From positions 1-64,000 of the forward strand of contig NZ_JBHRXK010000008.1 of assembly GCF_042648505.1 (NCBI RefSeq): a DNA stretch of 64,000 bases, read 5' to 3'. Shown one piece after another: positions 26,201 through 35,038 of the stretch (positions within the stretch are counted from its first letter, which is position 1; each line of letters starts with the position of its first letter). A program made the translations under genes and the position numbers. The notes beneath the pieces were generated by a model. It searched no databases, was not told the DNA's origin, and worked only from the letters and a program-made list of their open reading frames with translations. Source of the stretch: Lysobacter_L cavernae (GTDB lineage Bacteria > Pseudomonadota > Gammaproteobacteria > Xanthomonadales > Xanthomonadaceae).

Positions 26201-26540
26201 CAGCGAAACCCTCGACTACGAGGAAGCGAACCTGTCCGATCGCAACCTGCTCAAGCACGTGGTGGCGTTCCACCTCGGCCAACTGGCCAATGGCGCCTGG
26301 GTCGCGGAGCTGGGTGCGGCGGCGCGTTCGCCGATGCGCGACAAGGCCCGGCTGTTGCCTTTCGAATTGCCGAAGATCGCGGTCAACCCGGCGGCGCAGG
26401 CGGTGACCGATCGCCTCACCCAGAAGACCGCGGCCAATGCGGTGTTCGGCGATTACTGGCAGGCACGCGACCGCATCGCCAGTGATGCCGGGCTCGATCG
26501 CGTCCGCCACCAGGTCGCCGAACTGTACGAACTCGACTGA
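23235..26540 (+). CDS. DUF6603-domain protein, giant protein 1 of an uncharacterised four-gene unit
   Basis: 1101 residues from a GTG preceded by GGGAGA. No signal peptide. Residues ~1-215 are mostly helical; ~220-850 are rich in alternating hydrophobic/Gly beta strands with long repeats of similar style. The block around residues 540-720 (SWGFTLTGVGGLIGVQHTLD, then FPVQRGGFVIGPMFEVGWGTPNLV and LISAGGFHPRFKD) is what I recognise as DUF6603. The last ~250 residues, after IDIDESWGQDRDTPKVSKN, form a separate domain with an acidic segment (FDETLSETLDYEEANLSDRN). The family has no established function. The stop is 9 bases before the next gene, so the unit is probably translated as one operon. Confidence 0.8.
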   Translation: MAQPDKVVRKSYAWFREGVDRALSESNVPAAQREQAAALLFKLVGLNAGGALPANPQLEDFGNTGAVAESIAYAGLVVAESIAAVDTVGRVVQLQQNDPGGGLGDAMALVGDVVKQVQRVIETVPPQTLPSAFGLAKILLTLSGDANALPAVNEPHAKKLAEVIAGAGNAARTQNVSSALALLSMVVGAILDRAFKAPSAGDVGWIANAALPAPLSDFPQLLMPLAAASPGPGVPSIGLQIEKDAGNLPVGVRLALASQIDSGAPLGDSGFQVGFRFAGAIEAFVPFAGGKPQLTTNPPELGIRVSRKKPDGALVIGPLGGASLKLGEFGAGFVLNNGDPRLEFFAREGKAELAIEDSFLAEVLSGNVVVDFDLEAEADRHGKLRLKNGSGIRVTLPVPKLPSGPFEIQLITFAIEPIGGLDHLQCELSASFNVEAGPFAASVDRLGITVDLQHLLAGTPEIGFGFKPPSGMGLALDTGVVKGGGYLYIDPERGEYAGVLELKLFEIGVKAIAILTTESPAGWSLLLMIYGQFPPIQLSWGFTLTGVGGLIGVQHTLDTDALSQGMSSGALDAILFPANPVADAPQIINTLRTLFPVQRGGFVIGPMFEVGWGTPNLVTVQVGLLIESSQIALVGQAVVQIPPLLSADLALLRLQVDFLGVVKYDPFKISIDAMLRDSRVLFITLTGQFAFRLEGGDHPTFLISAGGFHPRFKDVPDDLPQPFQRIGAGFDIGIIGVDYKGYFAITSATVQGGSALRIWADLGIAGIEGGFEFDAICYLEPKFYFELDLRAYVTVTVFGGDFAGVRVEGLLAGPGRWRIAGRGYLELPLVPDISIDIDESWGQDRDTPKVSKNIAQLLADEIAKGENWSAQLPADGESLVSLTAIEGVSDVLAHPRSVLSFRQKLVPWQQDLKRVGIARIDGANRFGFQDLKYGATSAGSGALQVLRDYFAAAQFFEIKEEERLQGPSFSEYDSGVSFGGEDFVFDETLSETLDYEEANLSDRNLLKHVVAFHLGQLANGAWVAELGAAARSPMRDKARLLPFELPKIAVNPAAQAVTDRLTQKTAANAVFGDYWQARDRIASDAGLDRVRHQVAELYELD

Positions 26541-26549
26541 GGCAAGCCG

Positions 26550-29500
26550 ATGGCACTGCAATACAGCTTCATGCCGGTGGTACGTCGCGGACTTGCGCGC
26601 AGTTACGCGACGCCGGACGCCGTCGCCGGGCTGGAAGCGCGCCCGCGCGTGCAGGTCGGGCTGACCCTGTCGGCGGCGCTGGATGGACAGCCGGCTGGCG
26701 TGGTCGAGAACAGCGTCGGCATGCGCCTGTACGGGCCGGCGGACGTGATCGGGATCGACATGCGCCTGATCGTGCGCACCGAACCCAAGCCGAACGTGTC
26801 GAATTTCGAGCCCAACTACCTGGCCGCGATCGATTTCGATCCGCCGGATTTTCCGTGGATGTTCACACCGGCGGCAGCCAATGCGCAGCGCCTGCGGCCG
26901 TGGCTGGTGCTGGTGGTGTTCGACCGCGATCACGCCGGTGTCGCGCCACCGGCGATGCGCGGTGGTCCGTTGCCGCGCGTCGCGCTGGACGCCGAGCAGG
27001 CGCGCAGCGAATTGCCGCGACTGTCGGAATCGTGGATGTGGGCGCACGCGCAGGTGGCTTCGGATTCGAGCGATGCCGGTGTGCTGGCGACCGCGATGCG
27101 GCAGGATCCGAACCGCAACATCTCGCGGCTGGTGGCGCCGCGGCGGCTGCGGCCTGCGACGCGCTACATCGCCTGCGTGGTGCCGGCGTTCGCGGCGGGG
27201 CGCGTGATCGGCCTGGGCCAGGACGTCGTGCCCGATCAGGACGGACGCATCCCGCTCGATCCGGCCTGGCCCGACGACCTGGCGGCGCGCACCGACATCG
27301 AGCTGCCGGTGTACTACCACTGGGAGTTTTCCACCGGCCCACTCGGCGATTTCGAAACCCTGGCGCGGCGATTGACCACGCCGGCGAAGTATCCGGAAGG
27401 CTCCGACCTCAACACCAAGCTGCTCAAGCTCGGCACCGCGCCGGTGCTGCTCGACGCCGACCGCCTGCTCACCGACGGCGGCGTCAAGAAGACCGTGCTG
27501 TACGAAGGCGCGCTGGTGTCGACGGCGCTGGGCACGCCGGATTTTCCGCAGGCCGCCGCACCCGACGCGGACGTGGCGACGCGCCTGTCGGCGATCGTCG
27601 ACGACCCGGAGGCGCAGAACCTCGCGCAGGGCCCGAGCGAGCGCGTACCGACCATCGCACCGCCGGTCTACGGCGGCTGGCATGCGAAGAAACACGTGGT
27701 GCTGCCGGCGGAATTGAACGCCGGCTGGCTCGCCGACCTCAACCTCGACCCGCGTTACCGGTTGGCCGCCGGTTACGGCGCCGAAGTCGTGCGCCTGTAC
27801 CAGGAAGAATTCATGCAGTCGTGCTGGGCGCAGGTCGGCGACGTGCTGCGCGCGCAGATGCTGCTCAACTTCGGCAAGCTGGCGGTCGAGACCGGCAAGC
27901 GCCTGATGGCGCGCCACATCACCCAGCTGCCGGCCGAGCGGGTGCTGTCGGTGCTCGGTCCGGCGCGTGGACGGCTGGGCATCGCCCCGCAGGAAACGCT
28001 GCAGGGTCGTGTCGCCCGCACCAGCCTGCCCGACGCGGTGATCGACCCGGCGTTGCGCCGATTGCTCAGCGCGCAACGTCCGGCGCTGAAGGCCGCGGTG
28101 CGACGCGCGCAACAGCCGCCGATCGCCACCCAGGTGAAGCAATTGTTCGCGTCGCTGTCGCTGGCCTCGAAGAACCAAAGCCTGGTCGATCCGACCCAAT
28201 TCGTGCCCGACGGAATCCTCGGCACCAACGTCTACGACGGCCTGGATCTGCCCTCCAGCCCGGGCGCGCAGGTCGAACTGGAACCCTTGCTCGGTTGGTC
28301 GCGGACGCTGACCGCGGACCAGATCAAGTCGCATCGCAAGGCCAGCGCGCGCCTGCACCGCGTCGGCACGGTACCGCGCCCGCAGCCGAGCCTGGCCGCC
28401 ACGCGCAAGAACGGGCTGATGACCGAAACGCACCGGCTGCAGTTCACCGCGCTGGCACAGCGCAGCGACACCACGCTCGACGAACGCGCATTGATGACGG
28501 CCGTCGCCACAGCCGACGTGCGTGGCACCGAAGGATTGCTGATGTCGGTCAAGCGCGGCGCGGCCGCGGTCGATGTCGCACCGCTGATGATCGACGGCCG
28601 CAGCGGCGCGTTGCAGTTCGTGCGCGGCGGCCGCCGCGGCCTGGCGAAGGTGCCGTCCGGCGCGCTGGCGGCGGTGAAGACCACCGCGCTCAAGCGCTAC
28701 GGCACGGCCGCGGTGTTCGCCACCTTGCCGCCGAACACCTTGCCGACCGCGGCCGGTGCGGAACCGGTGCGGATCGTCAGCAGCGGCGCGGGTGGCTTCG
28801 TCGGCACCGGTGCGGCCGCCGCGACCGCCGACATGGTCACCGCCACCGTGCTGGCGCCGATCAAGGACCGCGCGACGATGACGCGGTTGTCGACCGCCTT
28901 CACCGACTTCAATGCGCGCTTCAAGGACACCGGTGCCAAGTTCGTCGCCACCGATTTTCCGCTGGCCGCGACCGCCGCGAGCACCCTGGCGAAAGTGGAC
29001 CCGGCGAAGACGATCCCCGCGCGCGTCGCCTCGATGCTGAGCGTGGCCGACAGCCGGCTCAAGCTCGAAACCGGCGGCGACGTCGACAGCCTGTTCGTCG
29101 GCCGGCGCTACGCCGATCTCGTCGACGATCGCCTGCGCTACCTGATTCCGGCCACTTTCGATCGCGTCATGGCCTACCCGCAGCTGCCACTGCCGGCCTA
29201 CGAGCCGTTGTCGAAGAAGCTGCGCGACGCCTTCCTGCCGGGCGCGCAGGACATTCCCAACGACTTCGTGCTGCTGCTCAAGACCAATCCGCGCTTCGTC
29301 GAGTCCTACATGGTCGGCCTCAACCACGAGATGGGGCGCGAGTTGCTGTGGCGCGGCTATCCCACCGACCAGCGCGGCACGCCGTTCCGCCAGTTCTGGA
29401 AACGGCTCGACGGCCAGCTCGACATCGAGCCGATCCACCGCTGGACCTACTGGACCCCGATCGGCGGCCAGGGCGCGGCCAGCGCCGAGCAGAAGGAATG

Positions 29501-30020
29501 GCTGGTGCTGCTGATCCGCGGCGAGCTGCTCAAGCGTTTCCCCAACACCGTGATCTATGCGCGCAGGAAATCGCCGGCTGGCGAGAAGCTCGGTGTGCCC
29601 GAGGAGTTCGCGGCCGGCACGACCCTGCAGGACCTGATCCGCAACCCGGTGTTCTTCGGCACGCTGCCACCGGATATCACCTTCGTCGGTTTCCCGATTC
29701 CGCCCGGCGAGCGCGAGGCCTGGTGCTTCGTGATCGAGGAACAGATGACCGAGCCGCGTTTCGGCTTCGACGAGGCCGGCAGTGGGCGCGCCGTGCCCGA
29801 GGTTGCGGTGGCCAAGGGCTGGAAGGACGTGCGCTGGAGCGACGTCGGCGTCGCCCAGGGCGCGCACTTCGTCCTGGCCGATCTGCGCAAGGCCAACGAC
29901 CAGGTGCCCGATGCGGTCGAACTGCCGCTCACCGCGCATTCGGCGCAGACCGCACGCGCGCTGCTGCAGCGTCCGTTCCGCGGCTACTGGGTGGGCGCGG
30001 ACCTGGTGGCGAAAACATGA
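26550..30020 (+). CDS. Uncharacterised giant protein 2 of the four-gene unit
   Basis: 1156 residues, ATG 9 bases after the DUF6603 stop with GAGG upstream. No signal peptide or membrane span. Segments that recur in uncharacterised proteins of distant phyla, as I recall them, are FEPNYLAAIDFDPPDFPWMFTPA with RLRPWLVLVVF (residues ~88-127) and GLNHEMGRELLWRGYPTDQRGT with FRQFWK (around residue 925-950). The middle is Ala/Val/Arg-rich and likely helical. Nothing matches a catalytic family. The operon position and the matching size of its partners suggest a structural component of a large assembly, which is inference only. Confidence 0.78.
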   Translation: MALQYSFMPVVRRGLARSYATPDAVAGLEARPRVQVGLTLSAALDGQPAGVVENSVGMRLYGPADVIGIDMRLIVRTEPKPNVSNFEPNYLAAIDFDPPDFPWMFTPAAANAQRLRPWLVLVVFDRDHAGVAPPAMRGGPLPRVALDAEQARSELPRLSESWMWAHAQVASDSSDAGVLATAMRQDPNRNISRLVAPRRLRPATRYIACVVPAFAAGRVIGLGQDVVPDQDGRIPLDPAWPDDLAARTDIELPVYYHWEFSTGPLGDFETLARRLTTPAKYPEGSDLNTKLLKLGTAPVLLDADRLLTDGGVKKTVLYEGALVSTALGTPDFPQAAAPDADVATRLSAIVDDPEAQNLAQGPSERVPTIAPPVYGGWHAKKHVVLPAELNAGWLADLNLDPRYRLAAGYGAEVVRLYQEEFMQSCWAQVGDVLRAQMLLNFGKLAVETGKRLMARHITQLPAERVLSVLGPARGRLGIAPQETLQGRVARTSLPDAVIDPALRRLLSAQRPALKAAVRRAQQPPIATQVKQLFASLSLASKNQSLVDPTQFVPDGILGTNVYDGLDLPSSPGAQVELEPLLGWSRTLTADQIKSHRKASARLHRVGTVPRPQPSLAATRKNGLMTETHRLQFTALAQRSDTTLDERALMTAVATADVRGTEGLLMSVKRGAAAVDVAPLMIDGRSGALQFVRGGRRGLAKVPSGALAAVKTTALKRYGTAAVFATLPPNTLPTAAGAEPVRIVSSGAGGFVGTGAAAATADMVTATVLAPIKDRATMTRLSTAFTDFNARFKDTGAKFVATDFPLAATAASTLAKVDPAKTIPARVASMLSVADSRLKLETGGDVDSLFVGRRYADLVDDRLRYLIPATFDRVMAYPQLPLPAYEPLSKKLRDAFLPGAQDIPNDFVLLLKTNPRFVESYMVGLNHEMGRELLWRGYPTDQRGTPFRQFWKRLDGQLDIEPIHRWTYWTPIGGQGAASAEQKEWLVLLIRGELLKRFPNTVIYARRKSPAGEKLGVPEEFAAGTTLQDLIRNPVFFGTLPPDITFVGFPIPPGEREAWCFVIEEQMTEPRFGFDEAGSGRAVPEVAVAKGWKDVRWSDVGVAQGAHFVLADLRKANDQVPDAVELPLTAHSAQTARALLQRPFRGYWVGADLVAKT

Positions 30021-30090
30021 AATCCGCACAGCACCATCGCGATCGCGATCGCGTCCGCATCGGCACGGCCGCAGCGCAAGGAGGCCCGTC

Positions 30091-33000
30091 ATGCCGCGTC
30101 TGAATCTCGATCTGACCGCAATCACTACTGCGCGCGGCGAAGCGGGCGAACTCAGGCGCGCAGGCCACACCGGCGCGCGCCACGTCGCCGACCTGCAGGC
30201 GTCGATCACGCGGGCACGACAGAATGGCGCGGACGCGCAGACACTGGCGCGGCTGCACGAGGAACTGGAGCGGCACGAAGCCGAGTTGCGCGGCACCCGC
30301 GGGCGACAGCGCGAGGCGCTGGCGCGCGTCGACGCGCTGGCGGTGGACCTGCTCGCGCGACGCGATCCGGCAAACATGGTCGAAGCGCTCGACGGCAACG
30401 TGCCGATGGCGCTGTTGCCGGTGCGACTGGAGACGCGCTACCTGAAGGATCCGCTGCGGCTGGCGATTCGCATCTATCCCGACGCGCTGCACGTGCTGCG
30501 CCACGGCGCTGGCCTGACCGCGGCCGAACGCGCCCGCGGCGAGGCCTACTGGCAGGCGCGTTTCGCCCGCGACCCGGCCGACGGCGACGCCGCCGAAGCC
30601 GAGGCCGAAGGCCGCGCCGCCGCGTTGTGGCGCGAGATGGTCGCGTTGTATCGCGCGCCGCGTGCGGCGTGGATCGTGCGCACGTTGACGCCGACCAATC
30701 TCGATGCGCTGGGGCAGGCGGACACTGCGCCAGTGTTCCCGGACGACATCGACGACGTCACCAGCGGTGCCAAGCAGGCGTTCGCGACCGCGTTGCCGGA
30801 CCGCTGGTGCGCGGTCGGCATCCGCCAGGGCCAGGAAGTGTTCCGGGTCTGGGGCCAGCATGTCGCCGACGTGCTGCCGATGGCGCCGGTGCTGGATCCG
30901 GCGCAGCCGCTGCCGGAAGGCGAGGGCCTGTTCGGCGGCGACCGCGCCTGGCTGGTCGATTTCGGCGCGGCACTGCAGGCCGGCATGGCGATCGAGGTGC
31001 GCGCGCAGGACCTCGCCGACGGCTTCGACTTCGATCAGGGCGTCGACCGCCTGGTCGTGCTGGGCGTGGACTGGACGCTCGATGCCGAGGCCTCGGCGGC
31101 GATGGTCGGTGGCCTGTTGCAGGCGCATCAGGCCGCTGCGGATTTCTCCTTCGCGCCATTGGGCACGCCGACCAACAACACCGGTCGCGCGGTGTCGGGT
31201 TTTTCTTCCGCGGCCGACACGCCAATGCCGCCGCTGCCCGCGCAGGTGCCGGAGCCGGGCCGCTACGCCGCGGCCGAACGCCTGCGCGACGCGCTGGGCC
31301 TGGACGACAGCGCGCTGGATGCGCCGAACATCGCCAACGCCGCGCTGGACGAGCCGGCCACCGCGATGCACATGATCAATGCGCTGTGGCGCGCGACTTT
31401 CGGGCGCTATCTGTCGTTGATGTGGAATCCGTGGTTCGCGGTCGGTGCCGACGACGACCAGCAACCGGATCGCTACGTGAAGAAGCAGGTGGTGGCGAAG
31501 CTCCGCGACTTCGCCATGCAGTACCTGCGTCCATCCGGACCCTTGCCGAACCTGCGCATCGACAAGCAGCCCTACGGCGTGCTGCCGGTGGTCGCGCCTT
31601 CCTATCAGCCGGATTCGAGCTTCGATGGCGGCGTGCGCAAGGTGCTGGCCGCGCTGCGTCCGCGCTGGAAGCTGTCCGCGCAGAAGGTGCCGCACCTGGT
31701 CGACGGCAACCTGCAATCGGTCACCGAGTTGCTGCAGACCGGGCCGTGGTCGCGCGTGGCCAAGGCGCGCGGGGTCGACAATCCGATGATGTCGCTGACC
31801 AGTCCGGTCGTCTTCAGCGATGACCAGGAACTGATGATCGGCAACCAGCAGTCGTTGAAGGCGGAATGGACCGACGAGCTGCTGGGGCTGTTCGGCATCA
31901 GCAAGGAATTGCCGCGCGACGCGATGATCGACATGCTGCTGTTGGCTGATCCGCCGCGCGCGCTGGCAGGCGTGCCCTGGGTCGAGGCCGATCCGGTCGA
32001 TCCGAAACGCGAGCGCGCGCCGGAGCAGGCGCTCGGCGTCGACGCGCAGGGCAAGAACTACATCCACGCCATCCATGATGCGCTGGGCCTGGACAAGGGC
32101 CAGGCCAAGCAGCAGTTGAACGCACGCCAGGGCGGCAGCGCGCTGCTGGAGACGCTGCTGGCATTCTCGGCCGAGGAGGAGTTCGATCATGGCGGCATCG
32201 CGATAGTGGAGGCGACCGACCGCGTCACCGCCAGCAAGCCGTGGGGGCGCACCGTGGTCGCGCAGGCGGCCGCCGCCGAAATCAACATCGAGGCGCCGCT
32301 GCAGACCGAAAGCTGGCGCGAGCTTCGCAGCACGCGCGAGGTCGCCAAGCTGCGCGTCGCCAGCGTCACCGGCAGCGACACCATCGAGGACCACCTCGCG
32401 CGCGGCATGCGCGCGGTGGCGTCGCCTACGACCCAGGTCGCCGCGCGCGATGCCGCGCAACGCTTCATCGACGGACGCATCGCCCAGCCCTGGTACTTCA
32501 AGGACCTGTCGCTGTTCAAGCAGAGCTTGTCCTACCTGGCCGGGCGCCGCGTCGGCGAACTCGACATCGCCTTCAAGACCACCATGGACGCCTACGGCTA
32601 CCGTCTTGACGCCTGGTACACGGCACTGGCGACGCGGCGGCTGGAGGCGGTGCGCAAGACGCGGCCGCAGGGCGTGCACCTGGGCGGCTACGGCTGGGTC
32701 GAGCGCCTGCCACGGCCGATGCGCGAGCCCGACAGTCTCGGCTTCGTGCACGCGCCGTCGCTGCCGCAGGCGGCGACCGCGGCGATCCTGCGCAGCGGGC
32801 ACCTGGCCAACCACGAAAGCGCCAAGAGCAGTTTCAACATGGATCTGTCCTCGGAACGGGTGCGGCGCGCGCACGCGATGCTGGAGGGCGTGAGCCACGG
32901 CCAGTCGCTGGCCGAACTGCTCGGCTACCGCTTCGAGCGCGGATTGCGCGACGCGCTGCTCGGACACTGCACCTTGCCGTTCCGGCTGGCGTATCCGCTG

Positions 33001-35028
33001 AAGCCGGCCGGCGATGCGCTGGGCGACCAGCCGCAGGAATCGATCGCCGCGCGCGATGTGGTCGACGGCATCAAGCTGCTGGAGGCGTATGCCGGCGGCT
33101 TCGCGCCGGTGCGCGTCGCGGTGCTGGCCGCGGTCGACCAGTTGCAGCCGGTGCCGGACTGGAAACCGGCGTTCGTGTCGGCGATGACCACGGCGCAGGC
33201 GACGATCGATGGCCTGCTCAAGTCCGTGGCCGAGACCTGGGACGCGGTCAGCGACGTGCTGGTCGCCGAAGGCGTGTACCAGGTGGTGCAGGGCAACCTG
33301 GAACGCGCCGGCGCGGCGCTGGCCGTGCTCGACAAGCAGGATCGACCGGTCGAACCGCAGGTCACGCGCACGCCGCGCATCGGCGTGTCCTACGCACAGC
33401 GTGTGCTGGTCGCGTGCCAGTCGACCGCGATGGACGAACGCTGGCAGGCGGCAGGCGCCGACGATCCGCGCGCGGCCGCCGAACCGCTGTTGAACGCCTG
33501 GCTGGCGCGCATGCTCGGCGATCCCGCGCGCTTCGTGTTCGAGGCGCGCGTGGCGCGCGGCGATGTGATCGACGCCACGCCGCTGACCCTGTCGCCGCAG
33601 GCACTGGGCTGGTCGCCGCTGACCGTGGTGCTGGCCAGCCGCGCGGTGTCCGGCGCCGGCCAGGCGCAGCACAGCGCCTTGCGCGCGCGCATCGCGCAAC
33701 AGCTGGCGGCGCAGGTCGCGAATCCGGATGAACATACCCAGCTGATGATCGAATCCGGCAGCAGCCAGCCCGGCAAGCTCGGCCTGGCCGCGTTCGAGGC
33801 GTTGGCCTCGACGCTGGGACGGCTGGTCGAATCGGCGCGCGCGCTGACGCGCAAGGATGTCGTCGTACCGCGTGACGAGATCGAAGCGGCCAATCCCGCG
33901 GATGCCGGCGAATACGCCGGCAGCGACCTCGCCGAGATCGAGGCGCGCGCCGCGGCGGCGGTGACGGCGCTCGAGGCTTACCTCGACAACGTGCGCAACG
34001 CCGCGGTCGGACCGGCGCTGGCCCAGCGCCTGCTCGACGGCTGGATGTTCGGCATCGTCGAAGCACAGCCGGGAACCGCGCCCGACGCCGCCGGCGAAGC
34101 GGTGACGGCGGACGCGACCGTCGAACTGTTCGAACGTCGTCGCAGCCGCGCACTCGCGCAAGGTCAGTCGCAGCTCGATGCAGCCAACGCATTGGCGCCC
34201 GGCGCGCCCGAGCAGGCCGGCGCCAGCCACAGCCGGCGCGTGCAGAACGCGATCGACCGGATCAAGGCGGTGTTCGGCAAGGCCTTCCCGGTGTTGCCGC
34301 GCTTCACCCTCGGTGCCTATGCCGGCAGCGTCGCCGGTAGCCTCGCCGCGCGCAGCAGCCTGCTCGCCGGCGACGACTGGGCGATCCCCGGCTGGCTGAC
34401 CAAGCTGTCGCGCGTGCGCGAGGGCAGCGACCGCCTCAACGCGGCGCTCAGCGCGCACGAAGCGATGCACGCACCGCTGGCCGCGGCGCAATGGAAGCTG
34501 GTGCAGTTGCCGTACAAGCCGGACGATTGCTGGGGCGCGTTGCCGCAGCGCTGGGCCAACCCCGAACGCAAGCCCGACACGCCGCGTCGCGAGCCGCCGC
34601 GCCTGGCCTGGGTCGCGCATGCGCCCGATGCACTGCAGGACGTCACCGCGGACACGGCGATCGGCGGATTGCTGGTCGACGAGTGGCAGGAGTTCGTGCC
34701 CTCGGCCTGGCAGACCACCGCGATCAGTTTCCACTACGACGCCCCCGGCAGCCGCCCGCCGCAGGCTGTGCTGCTGGCGGTGCCGCCGCGGCTGGACATG
34801 GCCAACTGGACCTTCGGCGAAGTGCTGGCGACGGTCAACGAAGCCTTCGACCTCGCGCAACTGCGCGCGGTGCGCCCGCAGGACCTCACCGACGGCCTCG
34901 GCCTGATGCTGCCGGCCAACTACATGCCCGAGAACCCGAGCGAGGACGTGCCCGGCGTGCGCATCACCGACATGATCAGGGCCGGTGCGCTGAAGTACTC
35001 GGCCAGCATCGCGCTCGGCAAGGGATGA
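30091..35028 (+). CDS. Uncharacterised giant protein 3 of the four-gene unit
   Basis: 1645 residues from the ATG at 30091, chosen because a perfect AAGGAGG lies 6 bases upstream; the frame is open further upstream, into the previous gene, but that is a high-GC artefact. Residues ~25-90 are a charged coiled coil (LARLHEELERHEAELRGTRG). Next comes VPMALLPVRLETRYL and LRLAIRIYPDALHV (residues ~105-135), then MWNPWFAV and LRIDKQPYGVLPVVAPSYQ (residues ~445-515), a helical middle, and a conserved-looking end (SFHYDAPGSRPPQAVLLAVPP, then NYMPENPSEDVPG). The LPVRLETR and RIDKQPYGVLPV blocks recur in unannotated proteins that accompany DUF6603 in my recollection. No enzymatic motif or export signal is visible. 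Confidence 0.78.
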   Translation: MPRLNLDLTAITTARGEAGELRRAGHTGARHVADLQASITRARQNGADAQTLARLHEELERHEAELRGTRGRQREALARVDALAVDLLARRDPANMVEALDGNVPMALLPVRLETRYLKDPLRLAIRIYPDALHVLRHGAGLTAAERARGEAYWQARFARDPADGDAAEAEAEGRAAALWREMVALYRAPRAAWIVRTLTPTNLDALGQADTAPVFPDDIDDVTSGAKQAFATALPDRWCAVGIRQGQEVFRVWGQHVADVLPMAPVLDPAQPLPEGEGLFGGDRAWLVDFGAALQAGMAIEVRAQDLADGFDFDQGVDRLVVLGVDWTLDAEASAAMVGGLLQAHQAAADFSFAPLGTPTNNTGRAVSGFSSAADTPMPPLPAQVPEPGRYAAAERLRDALGLDDSALDAPNIANAALDEPATAMHMINALWRATFGRYLSLMWNPWFAVGADDDQQPDRYVKKQVVAKLRDFAMQYLRPSGPLPNLRIDKQPYGVLPVVAPSYQPDSSFDGGVRKVLAALRPRWKLSAQKVPHLVDGNLQSVTELLQTGPWSRVAKARGVDNPMMSLTSPVVFSDDQELMIGNQQSLKAEWTDELLGLFGISKELPRDAMIDMLLLADPPRALAGVPWVEADPVDPKRERAPEQALGVDAQGKNYIHAIHDALGLDKGQAKQQLNARQGGSALLETLLAFSAEEEFDHGGIAIVEATDRVTASKPWGRTVVAQAAAAEINIEAPLQTESWRELRSTREVAKLRVASVTGSDTIEDHLARGMRAVASPTTQVAARDAAQRFIDGRIAQPWYFKDLSLFKQSLSYLAGRRVGELDIAFKTTMDAYGYRLDAWYTALATRRLEAVRKTRPQGVHLGGYGWVERLPRPMREPDSLGFVHAPSLPQAATAAILRSGHLANHESAKSSFNMDLSSERVRRAHAMLEGVSHGQSLAELLGYRFERGLRDALLGHCTLPFRLAYPLKPAGDALGDQPQESIAARDVVDGIKLLEAYAGGFAPVRVAVLAAVDQLQPVPDWKPAFVSAMTTAQATIDGLLKSVAETWDAVSDVLVAEGVYQVVQGNLERAGAALAVLDKQDRPVEPQVTRTPRIGVSYAQRVLVACQSTAMDERWQAAGADDPRAAAEPLLNAWLARMLGDPARFVFEARVARGDVIDATPLTLSPQALGWSPLTVVLASRAVSGAGQAQHSALRARIAQQLAAQVANPDEHTQLMIESGSSQPGKLGLAAFEALASTLGRLVESARALTRKDVVVPRDEIEAANPADAGEYAGSDLAEIEARAAAAVTALEAYLDNVRNAAVGPALAQRLLDGWMFGIVEAQPGTAPDAAGEAVTADATVELFERRRSRALAQGQSQLDAANALAPGAPEQAGASHSRRVQNAIDRIKAVFGKAFPVLPRFTLGAYAGSVAGSLAARSSLLAGDDWAIPGWLTKLSRVREGSDRLNAALSAHEAMHAPLAAAQWKLVQLPYKPDDCWGALPQRWANPERKPDTPRREPPRLAWVAHAPDALQDVTADTAIGGLLVDEWQEFVPSAWQTTAISFHYDAPGSRPPQAVLLAVPPRLDMANWTFGEVLATVNEAFDLAQLRAVRPQDLTDGLGLMLPANYMPENPSEDVPGVRITDMIRAGALKYSASIALGKG

Positions 35029-35038
35029 GGAGACCACG

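Noticed and set aside
29782..30090. Upstream extension of giant protein 3 into the preceding gene
   Set aside because: The ATG at 30091 has a perfect AAGGAGG; the extension would overlap the previous gene by 240 bases and encodes an Arg/Pro/Ser-rich shadow peptide.
24519..30398. A 1959-codon open frame on the minus strand across the four-gene unit
   Set aside because: Antisense shadow caused by extreme GC at third codon positions; its product is Arg/His/Gln-rich without domains, and the plus-strand genes have ribosome binding sites and recognisable blocks.
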